From Megaustenia siamemsis (taxonomy: Eukaryota > Mollusca > Gastropoda > Stylommatophora > Ariophantidae), in NCBI GenBank assembly GCA_032433765.1, contig JAVIAB010000092.1, positions 107,450,396 through 107,514,395 of the forward strand: DNA of 64,000 bases, given 5' to 3'. Position 1 is the first letter of the stretch; each line of letters begins with the position of its first letter. The notes beneath the pieces were generated by a model. That model saw only the letters and a program-made list of their open reading frames with translations. It was not told the DNA's origin and searched no databases. Positions 1 through 10,001 of the stretch are shown in pieces. The translations under genes were made by a program, and so were the position numbers.

Positions 1-298
1 TTTTAATAATATACAAAACCAATATTTAACAAATTGACATATTCAAAGGGTAAACACCATTTGACTTTCTATAAAAAGCCTTAATAATTGCATTCATGAA
101 GAAAGTAAAATACCTAACTCAACGTTTACAAAAAAATCACAAAAAGGTAAAGAACAAACAGTGACATTTAATAGTATAATATGAAAACTTTGTTTCCCCC
201 ATCACAAAACTCTAACTTTGCTTTGTTTAATTAAAAAAAAAAAAGCATTAAAAATGCAGTGGAAGAATCATGGCTCAGGGATAACTTATGATGAAAAT

Positions 299-478
299 GT
301 CAATACAAGTATTAAGAAGGTTATGTGTTGGGCTGTCAATACAAGTATTAAGAAGGTTATGTGTTGGGCTGTCAATACAAGTATTAAGAAGGTTATGTGT
401 TGGGCTGTCAATACAAGTATTAAGAAGGTTATATGTTGGGATGTCAATACAAGTATTAAGAAGGTTATGTGTTAGGCT
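299..478. repeat. 36-bp tandem repeat, 5 copies
   Basis: Five head-to-tail copies of a 36-bp unit (starts GTCAATACAAGTATTAAG, ends GTTGGGCT) occupy this interval. The first three are identical and the last two differ by one to three bases. The unit is a multiple of three, so two frames stay open by chance. It lies in the intron downstream of exon v17. Confidence 0.95.
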
Positions 479-836
479 GCAATAACTTTCTTAATTTTCC
501 AAGTTTTGCTGAAGAAGTTAGATCTTGTCCATCCTAGAGGTACTACAATATTAGACCTTTATATCAACACACCCTCATTACTAAGGGAACTAAATTTATG
601 GGCGACATATTCCAGTCAAGAAATTTTATGCTTGTAGGTGGTGGGTAGGCAATCACTAAGAGAACAAACACCTTTCAGTGCAGAGGCTAAGTATTGTATG
701 ACTGTAAGCTATTTAGATCAATGAAATATGATACTGAACTACCTTTACTATCATTCTAAAGATAAAGAATTGCAAGTTCTATTGTTGTTCTACATGCTGT
801 TAAACAGCATCTATATATCTGACGATCAAAACTTAC

Positions 837-901
837 TTCATAGTTGTTGCTTCTTTCAGAAACTCTCGTTTGTCATTAAAGCTTGCTCTGTCATTGATAG
901 T
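837..901 (-). CDS. InR: InR exon v17: kinase alpha-C helix
   Basis: The exon is 65 bp, phase 0 in and two bases out, and encodes TINDRASFNDKREFLKEATT followed by Met. It directly follows VAVK and matches human [21 protein letters not shown], including the alpha-C glutamate (KEA) that pairs with the catalytic lysine. The acceptor is ttcag and the donor gtaagt. No further exon is recognisable in the 836 bp to its left, so the gene continues beyond the window edge. Confidence 0.93.
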
Positions 902-984
902 CTGAAATATGCAGTGGTATAAATATGTAACAAGAAAAAAAAAACAGAAAAATATAATGATTATTGTTAACCAATGTTCTTTTC

Positions 985-1275
985 TTATCTCAGAGATATG
1001 GGATTGTTGTTGTTATGGATCTAGTGGCCTGTGAGCTGATGTCCTTCGGCCAAGAGTGATGTGGGTAGAATGAAGGTCTTTGAAAAAAGTGAAAATACAT
1101 TACTTTCTAGATTGTATGAACTGAGGATGAAGATGGCAGAAAAGAAGGATATTGTGGACAAATAAAAGGAATGGTCAACACTGAACTGATACAATTATTT
1201 GCTGAGTGCTGATGAACATTTTCAGAAGATTGGAGCATCTATGGATGTGTCCAGGGTGCACTTATGATGAACATA
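985..1275 (+). mobile_element. Decayed LINE-F 3' end remnant
   Basis: The end of this stretch (ttgctgagtgc, then gagcatctatggatgtgt, then gggtgcacttatgatga) resembles the 3' end of the RNase H-bearing LINE-F at 39300-39365 (ttgctgaggagggg, gagcacctatggacatgt, gggtgcaatgatgatga). The upstream part is too decayed to place. It lies in the intron between v16 and v17. Confidence 0.4.
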
Positions 1276-1411
1276 ACATCACTTTTTTAATCTGTAATTA
1301 GTGACAATTAATTAATGACTTTACATATTCTTCAAAACAAAATAAAAGTAATCTTACACTTATTACAAAACTGACATAAAAATGATCAAATCTACACAAA
1401 GATACACTCAC

Positions 1412-1557
1412 CTTGACTGCTACTCGTATTTCTTTATCGGGATCATCACCTATCCCCTTGGCCAAGCCTTCATAGACCATGCCAAAGGACCCCTGGCCAA
1501 GTTCCTTAATCAGTGTAATTTTTTTACGATCAACTTCCCAGTCATCCATTGTGTAAA
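1412..1557 (-). CDS. InR: InR exon v16: kinase N-lobe start
   Basis: The exon is 146 bp and reads [34 protein letters not shown] and EIRVAVK. G-Q-G-S-F-G-x-V is the glycine-rich ATP loop and the Lys of VAVK is the catalytic lysine of beta-3. D-x-W-E-V-x-R-x-K-I-T is the insulin receptor kinase entry (human [20 protein letters not shown]). The acceptor is tttag and the donor gtgagt, ending in phase 0. A conventional active kinase is expected, although the catalytic and activation loops lie outside the window. Confidence 0.96.
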
Positions 1558-1620
1558 CTAAAACATGAACAAAAATCATCAGGTAAATTATTAATGATGA
1601 CAAAAAAACATGTCAATAGT

Positions 1621-1694
1621 AGTTCTGATGGGATGTAACTTCAGGATTATGAGCAATTACTGTCATTTCATTATGATGCTGAAACAATGGACAG
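1621..1694 (-). pseudogene. Decayed duplicate of the NPXY juxtamembrane exon
   Basis: On the minus strand this 74-bp stretch is a diverged copy of exon v15 plus its acceptor (positions 2507-2577). A usable acceptor, ttgtttcag, is kept at 1679-1680. The body still reads NEMTVIAHNPE in one frame, but the tyrosine of NPNY and the gtaagt donor are gone, and the phase inherited from exon v14 meets a TGA after five codons. It could not produce a normal receptor. It appears to be a local exon duplication that decayed. No poly-A tail or transposon ends accompany it. Confidence 0.85.
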
Positions 1695-2501
1695 CAAAAA
1701 AAAATATGATAATAATCTTTCAATTCTCTTCACCAAATAACCACACAAAAAATAAAAATAATTTGTTAGTGAAAGATGCAACAACTAAACAGCTTTAAAC
1801 ATCTGTGGAAAAGATTTAAATTGCGAACTTGTCAACATATATTATTGTTCAACATTATGTGTCCAGAGATGAGGGGTACTAATTAATGAAGAGTTGCTGA
1901 TGAGTGCAAGAAAACAATTAATGCAACAAAAACTTACACCCTCAGGAAGAAACTTAATAATATAAAAGGGATTAAAGTAGAGGAAAATATACATTGATAA
2001 AATGAAGAACAGTTTATGAAAAGACCCAAGCAAGTGGGATCTCATAAGCAAAATTCATTAAGATAATGTCTGAAAATATAAACAACAGTGGAGAGGCTAA
2101 ATCAGCACTATTTTCAGTAGGAAACAAAACTAAAGCACTCAGACACTAAGATATAGCTATTGACATCAGGATCACTGACAGAAGGGCTAAACTAAAGCAT
2201 TGTCAGAATGTAAAAAGTTATATATGGAAGGATCAAAAACAAATAGTCATGGATAACTTAGTGAAGGATGGTCATGTAGCAAACAAAATTGAAGGATTCT
2301 GTTGTTGTTCTGCCAGATACCACAAAATGTCTTCTACCAACAATTTTTTGCCAATGGTCAGTGACATGTATAGAAAAGTGATAATGAAATTCAGTTTTGG
2401 GAGCAAGCATGTTAGAGCTGACCATTTAAAATCATGAAGTAATGTTGATTAAGAAATAATTAGTTGCACTGAAGTGAGAAGACACAAATAAACAAACTTA
2501 C

Positions 2502-2563
2502 TTGGTTCTGATGGGATGTAATTAGGATTAGGAGCAATCACTGTCATTTCATCTTTACGCTGC
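2502..2563 (-). CDS. InR: InR exon v15: juxtamembrane NPXY exon
   Basis: The exon is 62 bp and encodes QRKDEMTVIAPNPNYIPSEP. NPNY corresponds to the human NPEY motif. In the family its phosphotyrosine recruits IRS and Shc PTB domains. The acceptor is tacag and the donor gtaagt. Its trailing A joins TT of v16 to give Ile (SEPIYTMDDW). A decayed second copy of this exon and its acceptor lies at 1621-1694, inside the following intron. Confidence 0.95.
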
Positions 2564-2919
2564 CTGTAGCAATGGACAGAAGCAACAACAACAAAATTAA
2601 TATCTAGCATTATTTAACTGGAAAATAATCATAACAATTTCATTTATGTCTGTATAAAAAAAAAACATAGATAAATATACACTATTTTAAAACAACGTAA
2701 GAATTTCAATTATAATTTAGGAATTACACTAGAGTTCAAGGAGATATATATATAAAATGTCTCACAAACATGCTTATGCATTTTTGCCTAACAGACATAA
2801 TGAACCGTGTAGTCCTCCTCCTCCTCCACACGCACGCAAACACACAAAAAAAAAACTATAACCATTATAATTATAACCATTTTTTTTTTTAAATAAGTAA
2901 TTTATGAACATCAGCTCAC

Positions 2920-3028
2920 CTGTATTTTATGTATACAAAAAAACTTGCTAAAATTATGACAATGAGTAGTACAACAAAGACCATGGAGATAATGACTGTC
3001 TTGCTTGTTGTAGGTGTGGCTTCAACTT
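2920..3028 (-). CDS. InR: InR exon v14: transmembrane helix
   Basis: The exon is 109 bp. It encodes VEATPTTSK, then an uninterrupted hydrophobic stretch of about 23 residues (from TVIISMVFVV to ASFFVY), then IKYR. This is the single-pass transmembrane helix with its cytoplasmic basic stop-transfer end. The acceptor is tttag and the donor gtgagc. AG at its end joins G of v15 to make the first Arg of RQRKD. Only 309 bp separate it from v13. Confidence 0.95.
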
Positions 3029-3337
3029 CTAAATTCAAAGGATCAGAAAATGTACATGTGTAAGCACTTCTATGTCAAACCTGGAGCATATGAAACTTTA
3101 CAACAGTTATGACATTCTCTCACTTAAATTATTGTATTCCAGTTCTTCACTTCTTGTGATACACTTCTTGTTTTACTTGTAATTAATAAATAAAAAGAAC
3201 AATTATGCAACATTTCAGACTCATCTATATATTATAAGCTTATTTAGTATCTTATTTTAAAATTTATAACTATATAAACACAGCAACATAGCCAAAAAAA
3301 TTGTTCATAGTATGAATAACACAGAAAATAAAATCAC

Positions 3338-3512
3338 CTATTTCTGGCAAATATGGTACTGTAAAAAATATATCTGAGGTTAAGGTGGCATTTCCAGCCA
3401 AGGAAACAGCACTAATCTGGAATGTCCAGTTTCCAGGGTCAAGATCAGTCAAGATGGAGCCTGAGTATTCCCTGAATTCGGTAATGTTCACACATTTTTG
3501 ATCTGGCACCAA
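3338..3512 (-). CDS. InR: InR exon v13: FnIII-3 second part
   Basis: The exon is 175 bp, phase 0 in. It reads LVPDQKCVNITEFREYSGSI, LTDLDPGNWTFQISAVSLAG and NATLTSDIFFTVPYLPEI. The L-x-P-G-N-W-x-x-x-x-x-A-x-S-L-A-G-N core matches human [20 protein letters not shown]. The acceptor is cccag and the donor gtgatt. The last G joins AA of v14 to give Glu. A LINE-E 3' fragment lies about 45 bp upstream of its acceptor. Confidence 0.95.
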
Positions 3513-3555
3513 CTGGGGATGTGAAACCAAGAAAAAGTAAACAAACTTTGTAATA

Positions 3556-3950
3556 TCAGTAGATGAGTAATGTTAAGTCATTAATAACAATACTAGAAAT
3601 AAGAGAAATGGCAAAGTATCCAAAAATATCTATAATCAAGAGCAGAAGAAGGGCATATGTTGGCCATGTGATGAGAAGCAACAACAAGAGAATCTCAAAG
3701 CAAGCCCTCACATGGGAACCAGAGGGTAAAAGAAAAAGAGGCCGACCTAGAGAAACACTAAAAAGAACACTGAGGCAGGAGGCAGCAAAAACAGGCATGT
3801 GGAGATTGAACAACTTTCCCAGAACAAAGATGTTTGGCAAGATTCAATGTGTGAGGTCTGATGCTTGATAACAAAGATCATCAGACACAGAGAGTCTTGA
3901 ATTTCTACTCTATGTGCTGTCTTCAGCTTGAAAGGTTAATAGCCTTCTAT
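3556..3950 (+). mobile_element. LINE-E 3' fragment
   Basis: The plus strand encodes the C-terminus of a non-LTR polymerase: SRRRAYVGHVMRSNNKRISK, then KRKRGRPRETLKRTLRQEA, in an uninterrupted frame (3563-3868). About 80 bp later comes the family's 3' end (ctatgtgctgtcttcagctt, then gaaaggttaatag). The same protein end occurs on the minus strand at 21.7-22.1 kb. The copy is 5' truncated and sits about 45 bp from exon v13. Confidence 0.8.
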
Positions 3951-3989
3951 ATTCCACCAGAAGTCAATCAAAAATATGAGATAGACACT

Positions 3990-4290
3990 CCTAACCATCA
4001 TGGTGCCGCTCTCATCAGCCACAATCAGAGAGAGATGGAACCAAAGCCTTACGCCTGCTGGGACTCATTGCAGCAATAGATACTTCTACTAAACTGAAGG
4101 GTATGGAAAGGCAGAGTAAAGCAACTGCTGGCCATTATCAGGCAAGAGGGATGTTGCCTAAATTCGGGAGAGCTATGAGGGGAACAGGGGAGGACTTGTG
4201 AACCAGTTTATCATTTCATACTGCTGGATTTGCTGATGAGATCTGAGCATTTATGGACAGTTAATCGATGTGCAATTAGGATAATCTGAT
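3990..4290 (+). mobile_element. Possible decayed LINE-F remnant
   Basis: Positions about 4229-4275 (tttgctgatgagatctgagc, atttatggacag, gtgcaatta) resemble the last 60 bp of LINE-F at 39310-39365. The preceding 200 bp is G-rich compared with its surroundings and looks like old transposon sequence, but I cannot place it in a family. The frames are broken. Confidence 0.35.
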
Positions 4291-4555
4291 GACTAACTAA
4301 GTGTTCATTCAATGCTTTTGTCATCTGCACAGAATTTCTGCATTATGAAATTGATGGCAATTCCAAATAACAAGGGAAATAGAATTCATCCTAGCTTCAC
4401 TCCAGCATTAATCTGGAGCCATTCTCTCTGTCCTGCCTCTGTGCAAATTGCACAAGTGAAGCTAAAGCTATCATACAGATTTTTATTGAAACAAAAATTT
4501 GAATATAATAAATATAAGAACATTTATTTAATTACATATTTAATGGACTTATTTA

Positions 4556-4586
4556 TATTATATATATATATATATGGTTGTTGGAT

Positions 4587-4618
<32 letters not shown>
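4556..4618. repeat. TA microsatellite and 32-base poly-G run
   Basis: A short (TA)n tract is followed after a dozen bases by 32 consecutive G (4587-4618). Similar long G runs occur at 27204-27220 and 34792-34820. The 140-residue frame that spans it is produced by the homopolymer and is not a gene. Confidence 0.95.
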
Positions 4619-4744
4619 CGAGACCACATAATTTGAGAGTTTTCACAATTTTCATTGACTTCTCTTTCCTTCCTCATTTGTCTTTCAGCATCAAGGGAGA
4701 TATTATAATTTGTTGTCTTTTGCTCTTCTGTTGATCTCTGCTGC

Positions 4745-5235
4745 TGTTATGTTTCCTAGTATTTCTAATATTCTATCAATTCATATTTTTTGTGTTTGGC
4801 CTTTGAGTATGGTATACCCACAACATTTATTAAAGGTTCGTTGTGTTGTGCTTTGATGTTTCTGCCTTACCATATGGCCAAACCATTTTATCTGTTGTTT
4901 CTTGATGTATTCTATGGTGTGAATTATTCCTACCTTTTTTTTCTCAGTCCTTCAATTCTGATCTTATCTCTCAGGCTGTTTTCTGTCATTCATCAAAAAC
5001 ATTTAATCTCAGTATTGGTTATTTTCCTTATTGTTTTTTAGGGTCCAGGTCTGGCATTGGTAGCACAATGTTGGAATGAACATTGTACTGTTGAGTGCCC
5101 ATTTTATCTTTAGAATTATTTCCTTGTTGAACAATAGTTGTGATTTTTTTGTCGAATGTTTTGCCAAGCTTGTTGCACCTTGAGTCTATTTCTGCTGCTT
5201 GTGAATTGTTGATTGTCACTAGACTTCTAGATATT
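4745..5235 (-). mobile_element. LINE-C-like fragment, decayed
   Basis: Read on the minus strand, the interval has the reverse-transcriptase C-terminal layout seen in LINE-C at 37.1-38.1 kb. That layout includes a tract corresponding to the family's Q-Q-I-K-W-F-G-H-L motif (around 4870-4900) and an EFKYLG-like region near 5230. Many stops are present. It is a 5'-truncated, old insertion in the intron between v12 and v13. Confidence 0.6.
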
Positions 5236-5261
5236 TAAATTCCTTCACTTGTTTTAGTTTA

Positions 5262-5279
5262 AGAGATAGAGAGAAAGAA

Positions 5280-5312
<33 letters not shown>

Positions 5313-5338
5313 AAGAGGGAGGGAGGGAGAGAGAGATC
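5262..5338. repeat. GA-rich microsatellite
   Basis: An imperfect (GA)n/(GAAA)n tract of about 75 bp, immediately followed by a T-rich stretch. No coding or structural signal was seen. Confidence 0.95.
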
Positions 5339-5648
5339 TATTTCATTTTATTTATTTTTTTTTTTTCATTTCTTCTTGCAACTGCATGCAGATTAGGGAC
5401 AAATTATAAAGTTGATTAAAAATAAGACTAAATTCTTTTGTACAGATCCTACTGGATTTCAAAATGGTTGTCTACATAGAGACTATTCTAATATCAACTT
5501 AAAAACTATAGAAAACAGATATCAAAATCACTGCAATTCTAACATCAGTCCTTACATTTAAAGCATAAAAAACTAAGTATCACATTAGAAAAGTAAAAAT
5601 TACCAAGAACACCAAGTAATTATTTATGCACACTTCAGAAATACTTAC

Positions 5649-5800
5649 ATTCTCCTGATTGGCTCTTTTGTAATAGATGTTATAGGTAAGAATCAGGCCA
5701 TTTGGTTCTGCAGGTGGCTCCCAAGTGATTAAAACGTGAGTAGTTGTATTTTCAATTATGTGAACCTCTATAGTTGACTCATTTATTTTGTCCATAATCC
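5649..5800 (-). CDS. InR: InR exon v12: FnIII-3 first part
   Basis: The exon is 152 bp. It encodes IMDKINESTIEVHIIENTTT, HVLITWEPPAEPNGL and ILTYNIYYKRANQEN. The T-W-E-P-P-x-E-P-N-G-L-I-x-x-Y signature is the third fibronectin domain of insulin receptors (human [21 protein letters not shown]). The acceptor is ctgcag and the donor gtaagt, ending in phase 0. This domain belongs to the membrane-proximal part of the beta chain. Confidence 0.95.
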
Positions 5801-6417
5801 CTGCAGGGCACAAAGCAATAAATGTCTTTACCAGGGTGAAAAATCTAACTCTGAATTAGCATTACTTAAAATTTTAGTAGGTAAGTGAAGTCAACAGAAA
5901 TGCATTATTTTGACAAAACTGCAGGCCAAAGATTTAGATCCAATAGCAGTGGAAATTTGCAAATAAATCATAATTATAATATGCATATGAAGAAAGTCCA
6001 CAGCAGAATAAATTAACTTCATGGTGGATAAGATACCATGACCATCTATTACTGAGAGCAACGGATGACAAAATCCAAATGTATAGAGAGAATTGAGTTC
6101 AAGTAGCAACTTCATCTTTTCAAGCAAGCTAGTACCTCAAGATTCAGAATTATACTGATTGCTCATAAAGAGACTCCACCTCAAAGTAGTACTCCTGGAA
6201 AAAGACTAACCAGTTTGGCTAAGTGAATAGGGTCAGAAAGAAAGGCAAACCAGTACCCAAAAATGCCATGCTGAAGTTGGATGTGTTGGGCTGCAAGGCA
6301 CAAGTATCAAAGCTCTGGGGCAAATCACAACACAGTGCATTTAAGTCCACTCAACTTATTGTTCTTTCAAGGTTGGACAATGAAGTTTCTCTTCAGGTAA
6401 AGGTAAAGAATAAGACT

Positions 6418-6725
6418 TGAATCGGCGCCTCAGCACACAAGTTTTCACCCATATGTGTTTGTCCACCTATCCAGAAGTGTTCTGAGACTTTAGACAGTGT
6501 CGCTTCAAATATAGAAACTCACAATGCGAGGCGGCATTCCTCACCTTCCCGGAGTAATACCCTGGTACCCATTTATGCCAGTGGCTGGGTTGACTGCAGG
6601 GGGTATTTTTTTTTCTAACCATGAGCACAATTCACACTGCTTCCAGCGGGAATTGAATATGGGTTTGGTTGAACGTCAGTAGCCCAGTCAAGAGGTATTC
6701 TCAATTAGGCTACCAATGCCCCCTC
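6418..6725 (-). mobile_element. tRNA-headed SINE, second type
   Basis: Read on the minus strand, the element opens with a tRNA-like head (ggcattggtagcctaattga, with a B-box-like attcaattccc about 55 bp later). It then has a GC-richer body containing tggcataaatgggtaccagg and a 3' part ending near gaggcgccgattca. Base composition is well above the surrounding intron. It is unlike the SINE at 7.87 kb except in the grgtaccagg segment. No clear target duplication was found. Confidence 0.6.
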
Positions 6726-6924
6726 AATGAAGAGAAGTAGTTGTCAGGTGAATGCAGAAGAAATCAAAGAATTACATTAACCTGAAGATTGATGCAAAAG
6801 ATACAGGGCAATGAGGAGTCAAGATATGTCTAATTAAACATTAATATTATGGTTGACTAACCAGGTGATGATGATATTGATAATGATGATTAAGGACACA
6901 GTCAATGTCAGTCAGCCTTGTACA

Positions 6925-7142
6925 AGTATCATCATCATCAAGTACCATGTTTGCTGGTGTAGGTGATCATGTCTATCCACAACTTTCGATCTCGAAAGTT
7001 ATTTATCATTTCCATTGTTCACCTTCTGCCAAGTCATTCTCTTTAAGTGTCTGGTATCTTTCCTCTTTGCTTCCCTCTATCGCTTCGTTCCTCGATTTTT
7101 CCAGTTGTTACAATATATTCCAGCTGTTCCCTTCTCTTTCAT
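6925..7142 (-). mobile_element. LINE-B 3' fragment (outer copy)
   Basis: Minus-strand 3' end of an RTE-like LINE with a (TGA)n tail, seen on the plus strand as atcatcatcatcaagtacc. It carries the family-B C-terminal coding region. It ends where a second LINE-B copy begins at 7143, so the two lie head to tail on the same strand. Confidence 0.75.
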
Positions 7143-7870
7143 TATCATCATCATGTGCCATACCGGTTGGCGTAGGCGATCATGTCCTTCCACAATCTTC
7201 TATCTACAGTGTATCGTATCAGTTCTGTTGTTGACTGTTTTCCATGCCATGACACCAAGCTATCCAGTATTTTCTTTCTTTGTCATCCGCTATCTCCCTT
7301 TCCTTTTATTTTTCCAGTAGTAACCAAGTATTCCAACTTTCCTCCTCTCATGATGTGCCGAAAAATGTTGATTGTTTCTTTCTGATATTTCTTAGGAGCA
7401 CCTTTTTTTTGTGATGGCCTCTGAGAATTTCTTCATTGGTCTTTTTAGCTGCCTAGGGAACTTTCAACATTCTTCTGAGAAATCCCATCTCTTTTGTCTT
7501 TTCCTTTGTTTGTCTGCTGTCCATGATTCACTTCCATACGTAAGAATTGGTTCTATATAGCACCAATGAACTCTCCTTCTAACTTCTATTGACATAGATT
7601 TGTTGCATTAGATATTTTTCATTTTCTGAAATGCTATTTTGGCCTGAGCTATTCTGCTTTTTATTTCTGTGGTGCATCTTCCATCTAATGTTATTATTGT
7701 GCCCATGTATTTGAAATGTTGCACTTGTTTCAGATTTGTCCTGTTTATTTTTAAAGCTGCATGATGGTGATAATTGTTTCTATGTTATGACCATTACTTC
7801 TGTTTTCTTACTATTCAGACGCAGATCTTTTTTGTTGCTTTCTTTCCTATTATGTCTATAATTTCTTGTA
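7143..7870 (-). mobile_element. LINE-B fragment (inner copy)
   Basis: A second minus-strand LINE-B copy with its own atcatcatcatgtgcc 3' tail. It extends further upstream than the outer copy, into reverse-transcriptase thumb sequence around 7500-7860. The match to the plus-strand copy at 51.5 kb (RRGKLEYLVTTGKIKGKR peptide) is close through 7195-7400. Several stops are present. A SINE begins immediately at its right edge. Confidence 0.75.
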
Positions 7871-7873
7871 GTT

Positions 7874-8126
7874 GCCACGATAGCTCAGTGGTTAGTGAAC
7901 TGGACTACAAAGGACAAGGGGTAGGGTTCGATCCCAACCAACGGCTTCCGGGTTCACCCAGCCTTTAATGGGTATCGGATTTTTTTCTGGGAAAGTGAAG
8001 TGGCACGGGCGTATTACCGACCACATTATCCCAAAAATCATGTGACGAAGGTCTGTGAAATTTATGGTCGCTAACACCATATTCCCTATACGCCACTTGG
8101 CGTAATGGGGGTACTTTACTTTTTTT
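7874..8126 (+). mobile_element. tRNA-derived SINE, first type
   Basis: The head has a Pol III A box (atagctcagtggttagtg) and B box (gggttcgatccc). The body contains cttccgggttcacccagcc, a conserved centre (accacattatcccaaaaatc) and a hairpin-like gccacttggcgtaat before a T-rich tail. Other copies are at 17.2, 18.3, 33.4 and 57.2 kb. Cephalopod SINEs have a comparable tRNA head plus conserved centre, which supports the proposed lineage, but the family name is not certain. Confidence 0.9.
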
Positions 8127-8883
8127 TATTGATCTCATAATATGCTCGCTGTAAAGTGAAAACAAATCCGGTGACAAATCACAGCATTTTCTGACTCCTT
8201 GTTTTATACATTTGAATTGTCCTATTTTGTTGCCAGTACATGTCTTTTATGATTCTCAGATCACCAGTCAGACACAAACAATACATAGCAGATAGGCCAG
8301 AAAACTAAGCCATTTACACTTAAGCTGCCCCCATGGGTTGCTCAGAATCATATGGGCAGGATGAAGTAAATAAATCTTCATTAAAGCCAAAATTCTTGCA
8401 TTTACTACATGTTGTAAAATATAAAAGTGAAATATGTTAGAAATGCAGTGACATTTTCAAAGCATCTGATTGATTAATATACAGCAAGCTTAGAAATGGA
8501 AAATGATTGGCCAGTGGACAGCAGATGGTGCTTCAAAGTTTCTTTAAAATTTTTTCTAAGAATTTCAATACTGATACCAACTACTAGTAAACCTTAGAGG
8601 AGGATCACTAATTAGGAAGCACAAACACAAACATCACTGTTTTGCTGTTGGTGCAGCTTTCTTCAAAAATGCTGAATTGTTGAAACAAGAAAAACATGTT
8701 GCTAGAAAGGATACAACAGCCAACACCTAAATGACCAATTCTGATCACACTTTAACCAGGCAAGAACTTATACTAGAATTTAAGTTACCTCCATACAAAC
8801 GAGAGAGATCAAACAAGACCAGTCTAAAGTTGTGATCATCAACAAAATGGTCACCTATTGTTATTATTATCATCATTATTATA

Positions 8884-9178
8884 TTAGCAATAGATTATGA
8901 TACCGTCGTAAAAATTACCACATCTAAACACACATTTTTCCAAATTTCACAGTTTGCCATGGTCAAACCCCACCCAACCTTCCAATATGTACCTTTTAAA
9001 TTACTACTTCCGGTGATCCCCGAGTGATGGATTTGTTTCTATTTATAGTAGATTTGCTTTATTTTTTTTTTTCATTTCATGTGATACAATGTTCGAACAC
9101 AGCAAAAATTTCAAGGTTTGAAGAATTTGTGTTTTGATGCTGTAATTTTTACAATACGGTATCATAATCTAGGGTTAA
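8884..9178. mobile_element. TTAA-type MITE (piggyBac-like ends)
   Basis: The right end reads aatctagggttaa, so the inverted end is TTAACCCTAGATTATGATAC. The left end (ttagcaatagattatgatac) matches it except for the first few mutated bases. The inverted ends continue through gtaaaaattac at both sides (8908-8917 and 9142-9152). There is no coding capacity in 295 bp. TTAA plus CCCTAGA is the terminal signature of piggyBac-superfamily elements. Confidence 0.8.
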
Positions 9179-9400
9179 GTTGTAGTAATTTTTACTATGG
9201 TATCATCCATAAAAAATGATATATATCATTTTATCAAGACCTTAAAGACAATTGTGTCTTCTTTATTTTTATTAAAGGTTTGTCAATAACAATTACAAAT
9301 TAATGTAATAATAAGAAAAAAAGTGCCATCACTAAATTGTTGTACAGAAGAGAACACAAGATATATTTATTTATTAAAAAAAAAAAAAGCACATGCTTAC

Positions 9401-9494
9401 ATGAGGCCTTGGTGCGTCCTGCTGTCAGAGCTCTATTACTACAAAACTTTTTTCCACCATTTTCATCAGGATTGGTGTCATGGCATGCTTGGAT
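9401..9494 (-). CDS. InR: InR exon v11: FnIII-2 end
   Basis: The exon is 94 bp and was found by requiring phase 0 at its start and one trailing base. It encodes IQACHDTNPDENGGKKFCSN, then RALTAGRTKAS. This is the segment after HFKEYSIE and matches human LQACNQDTPEERC followed by SARTMPE, keeping both cysteines and the A-x-R-T motif. The acceptor is gtcag and the donor gtaagc. The trailing T joins GG of v12 to make Trp before IMDK. A piggyBac element and an RTE LINE fill the upstream intron. Confidence 0.94.
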
Positions 9495-10001
9495 CTGACA
9501 GAAGAAATTATTTCAATGTCAAATAGATATAAACTCATTGTTGTCAAAATTCACATTACAGCACTCTGGGCGAACAAAAAGGTGCTCAGTAGACTTCTGC
9601 AGATGATGAAATGAGTGCAACACTGGTTTTTACACATGTAAACTGGCAACACATGTAATTACGAACAGCAAGCACATATTATGTTTTACATAAAATATGT
9701 CTCTTCTTTTAGAAGCAGAATGATTAACTCTTTACGTCCGTGTGAGCTCTGTCATCGACGCTTGCTTAATCACATTTCTGCCACAAGAACTCTGACAAAG
9801 TCGCTTTCATTTTGTTTCGTTACTATGAAAATTAAACATTTTAAACTACTGCAACCAGAAGGAATATCACTCTAATTGAATTTCCTGTCTTTTGACGAAG
9901 TCTATTAAAATCCAGCGTGTTGTTTTCTTCACAATATCGTCGAAATTTGAGTTTTTTTTTTTTAAGTATTCAATCAGCTGATTTGTGTTTACAAGTTAAA
10001 A

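Noticed and set aside
299..478. CRISPR-like regular repeats
   Set aside because: The repeats are directly adjacent with no spacers and lie in a eukaryotic intron; this is an ordinary tandem repeat.
4312..4734. 140-residue ORF with a glycine run
   Set aside because: Its core is a poly-G homopolymer; there is no conserved domain or splice context.
7874..7945. tRNA gene
   Set aside because: The A and B boxes belong to a SINE: a conserved body and T-rich tail follow and the same head recurs at 18.26 and 57.19 kb. No proper acceptor stem closes.
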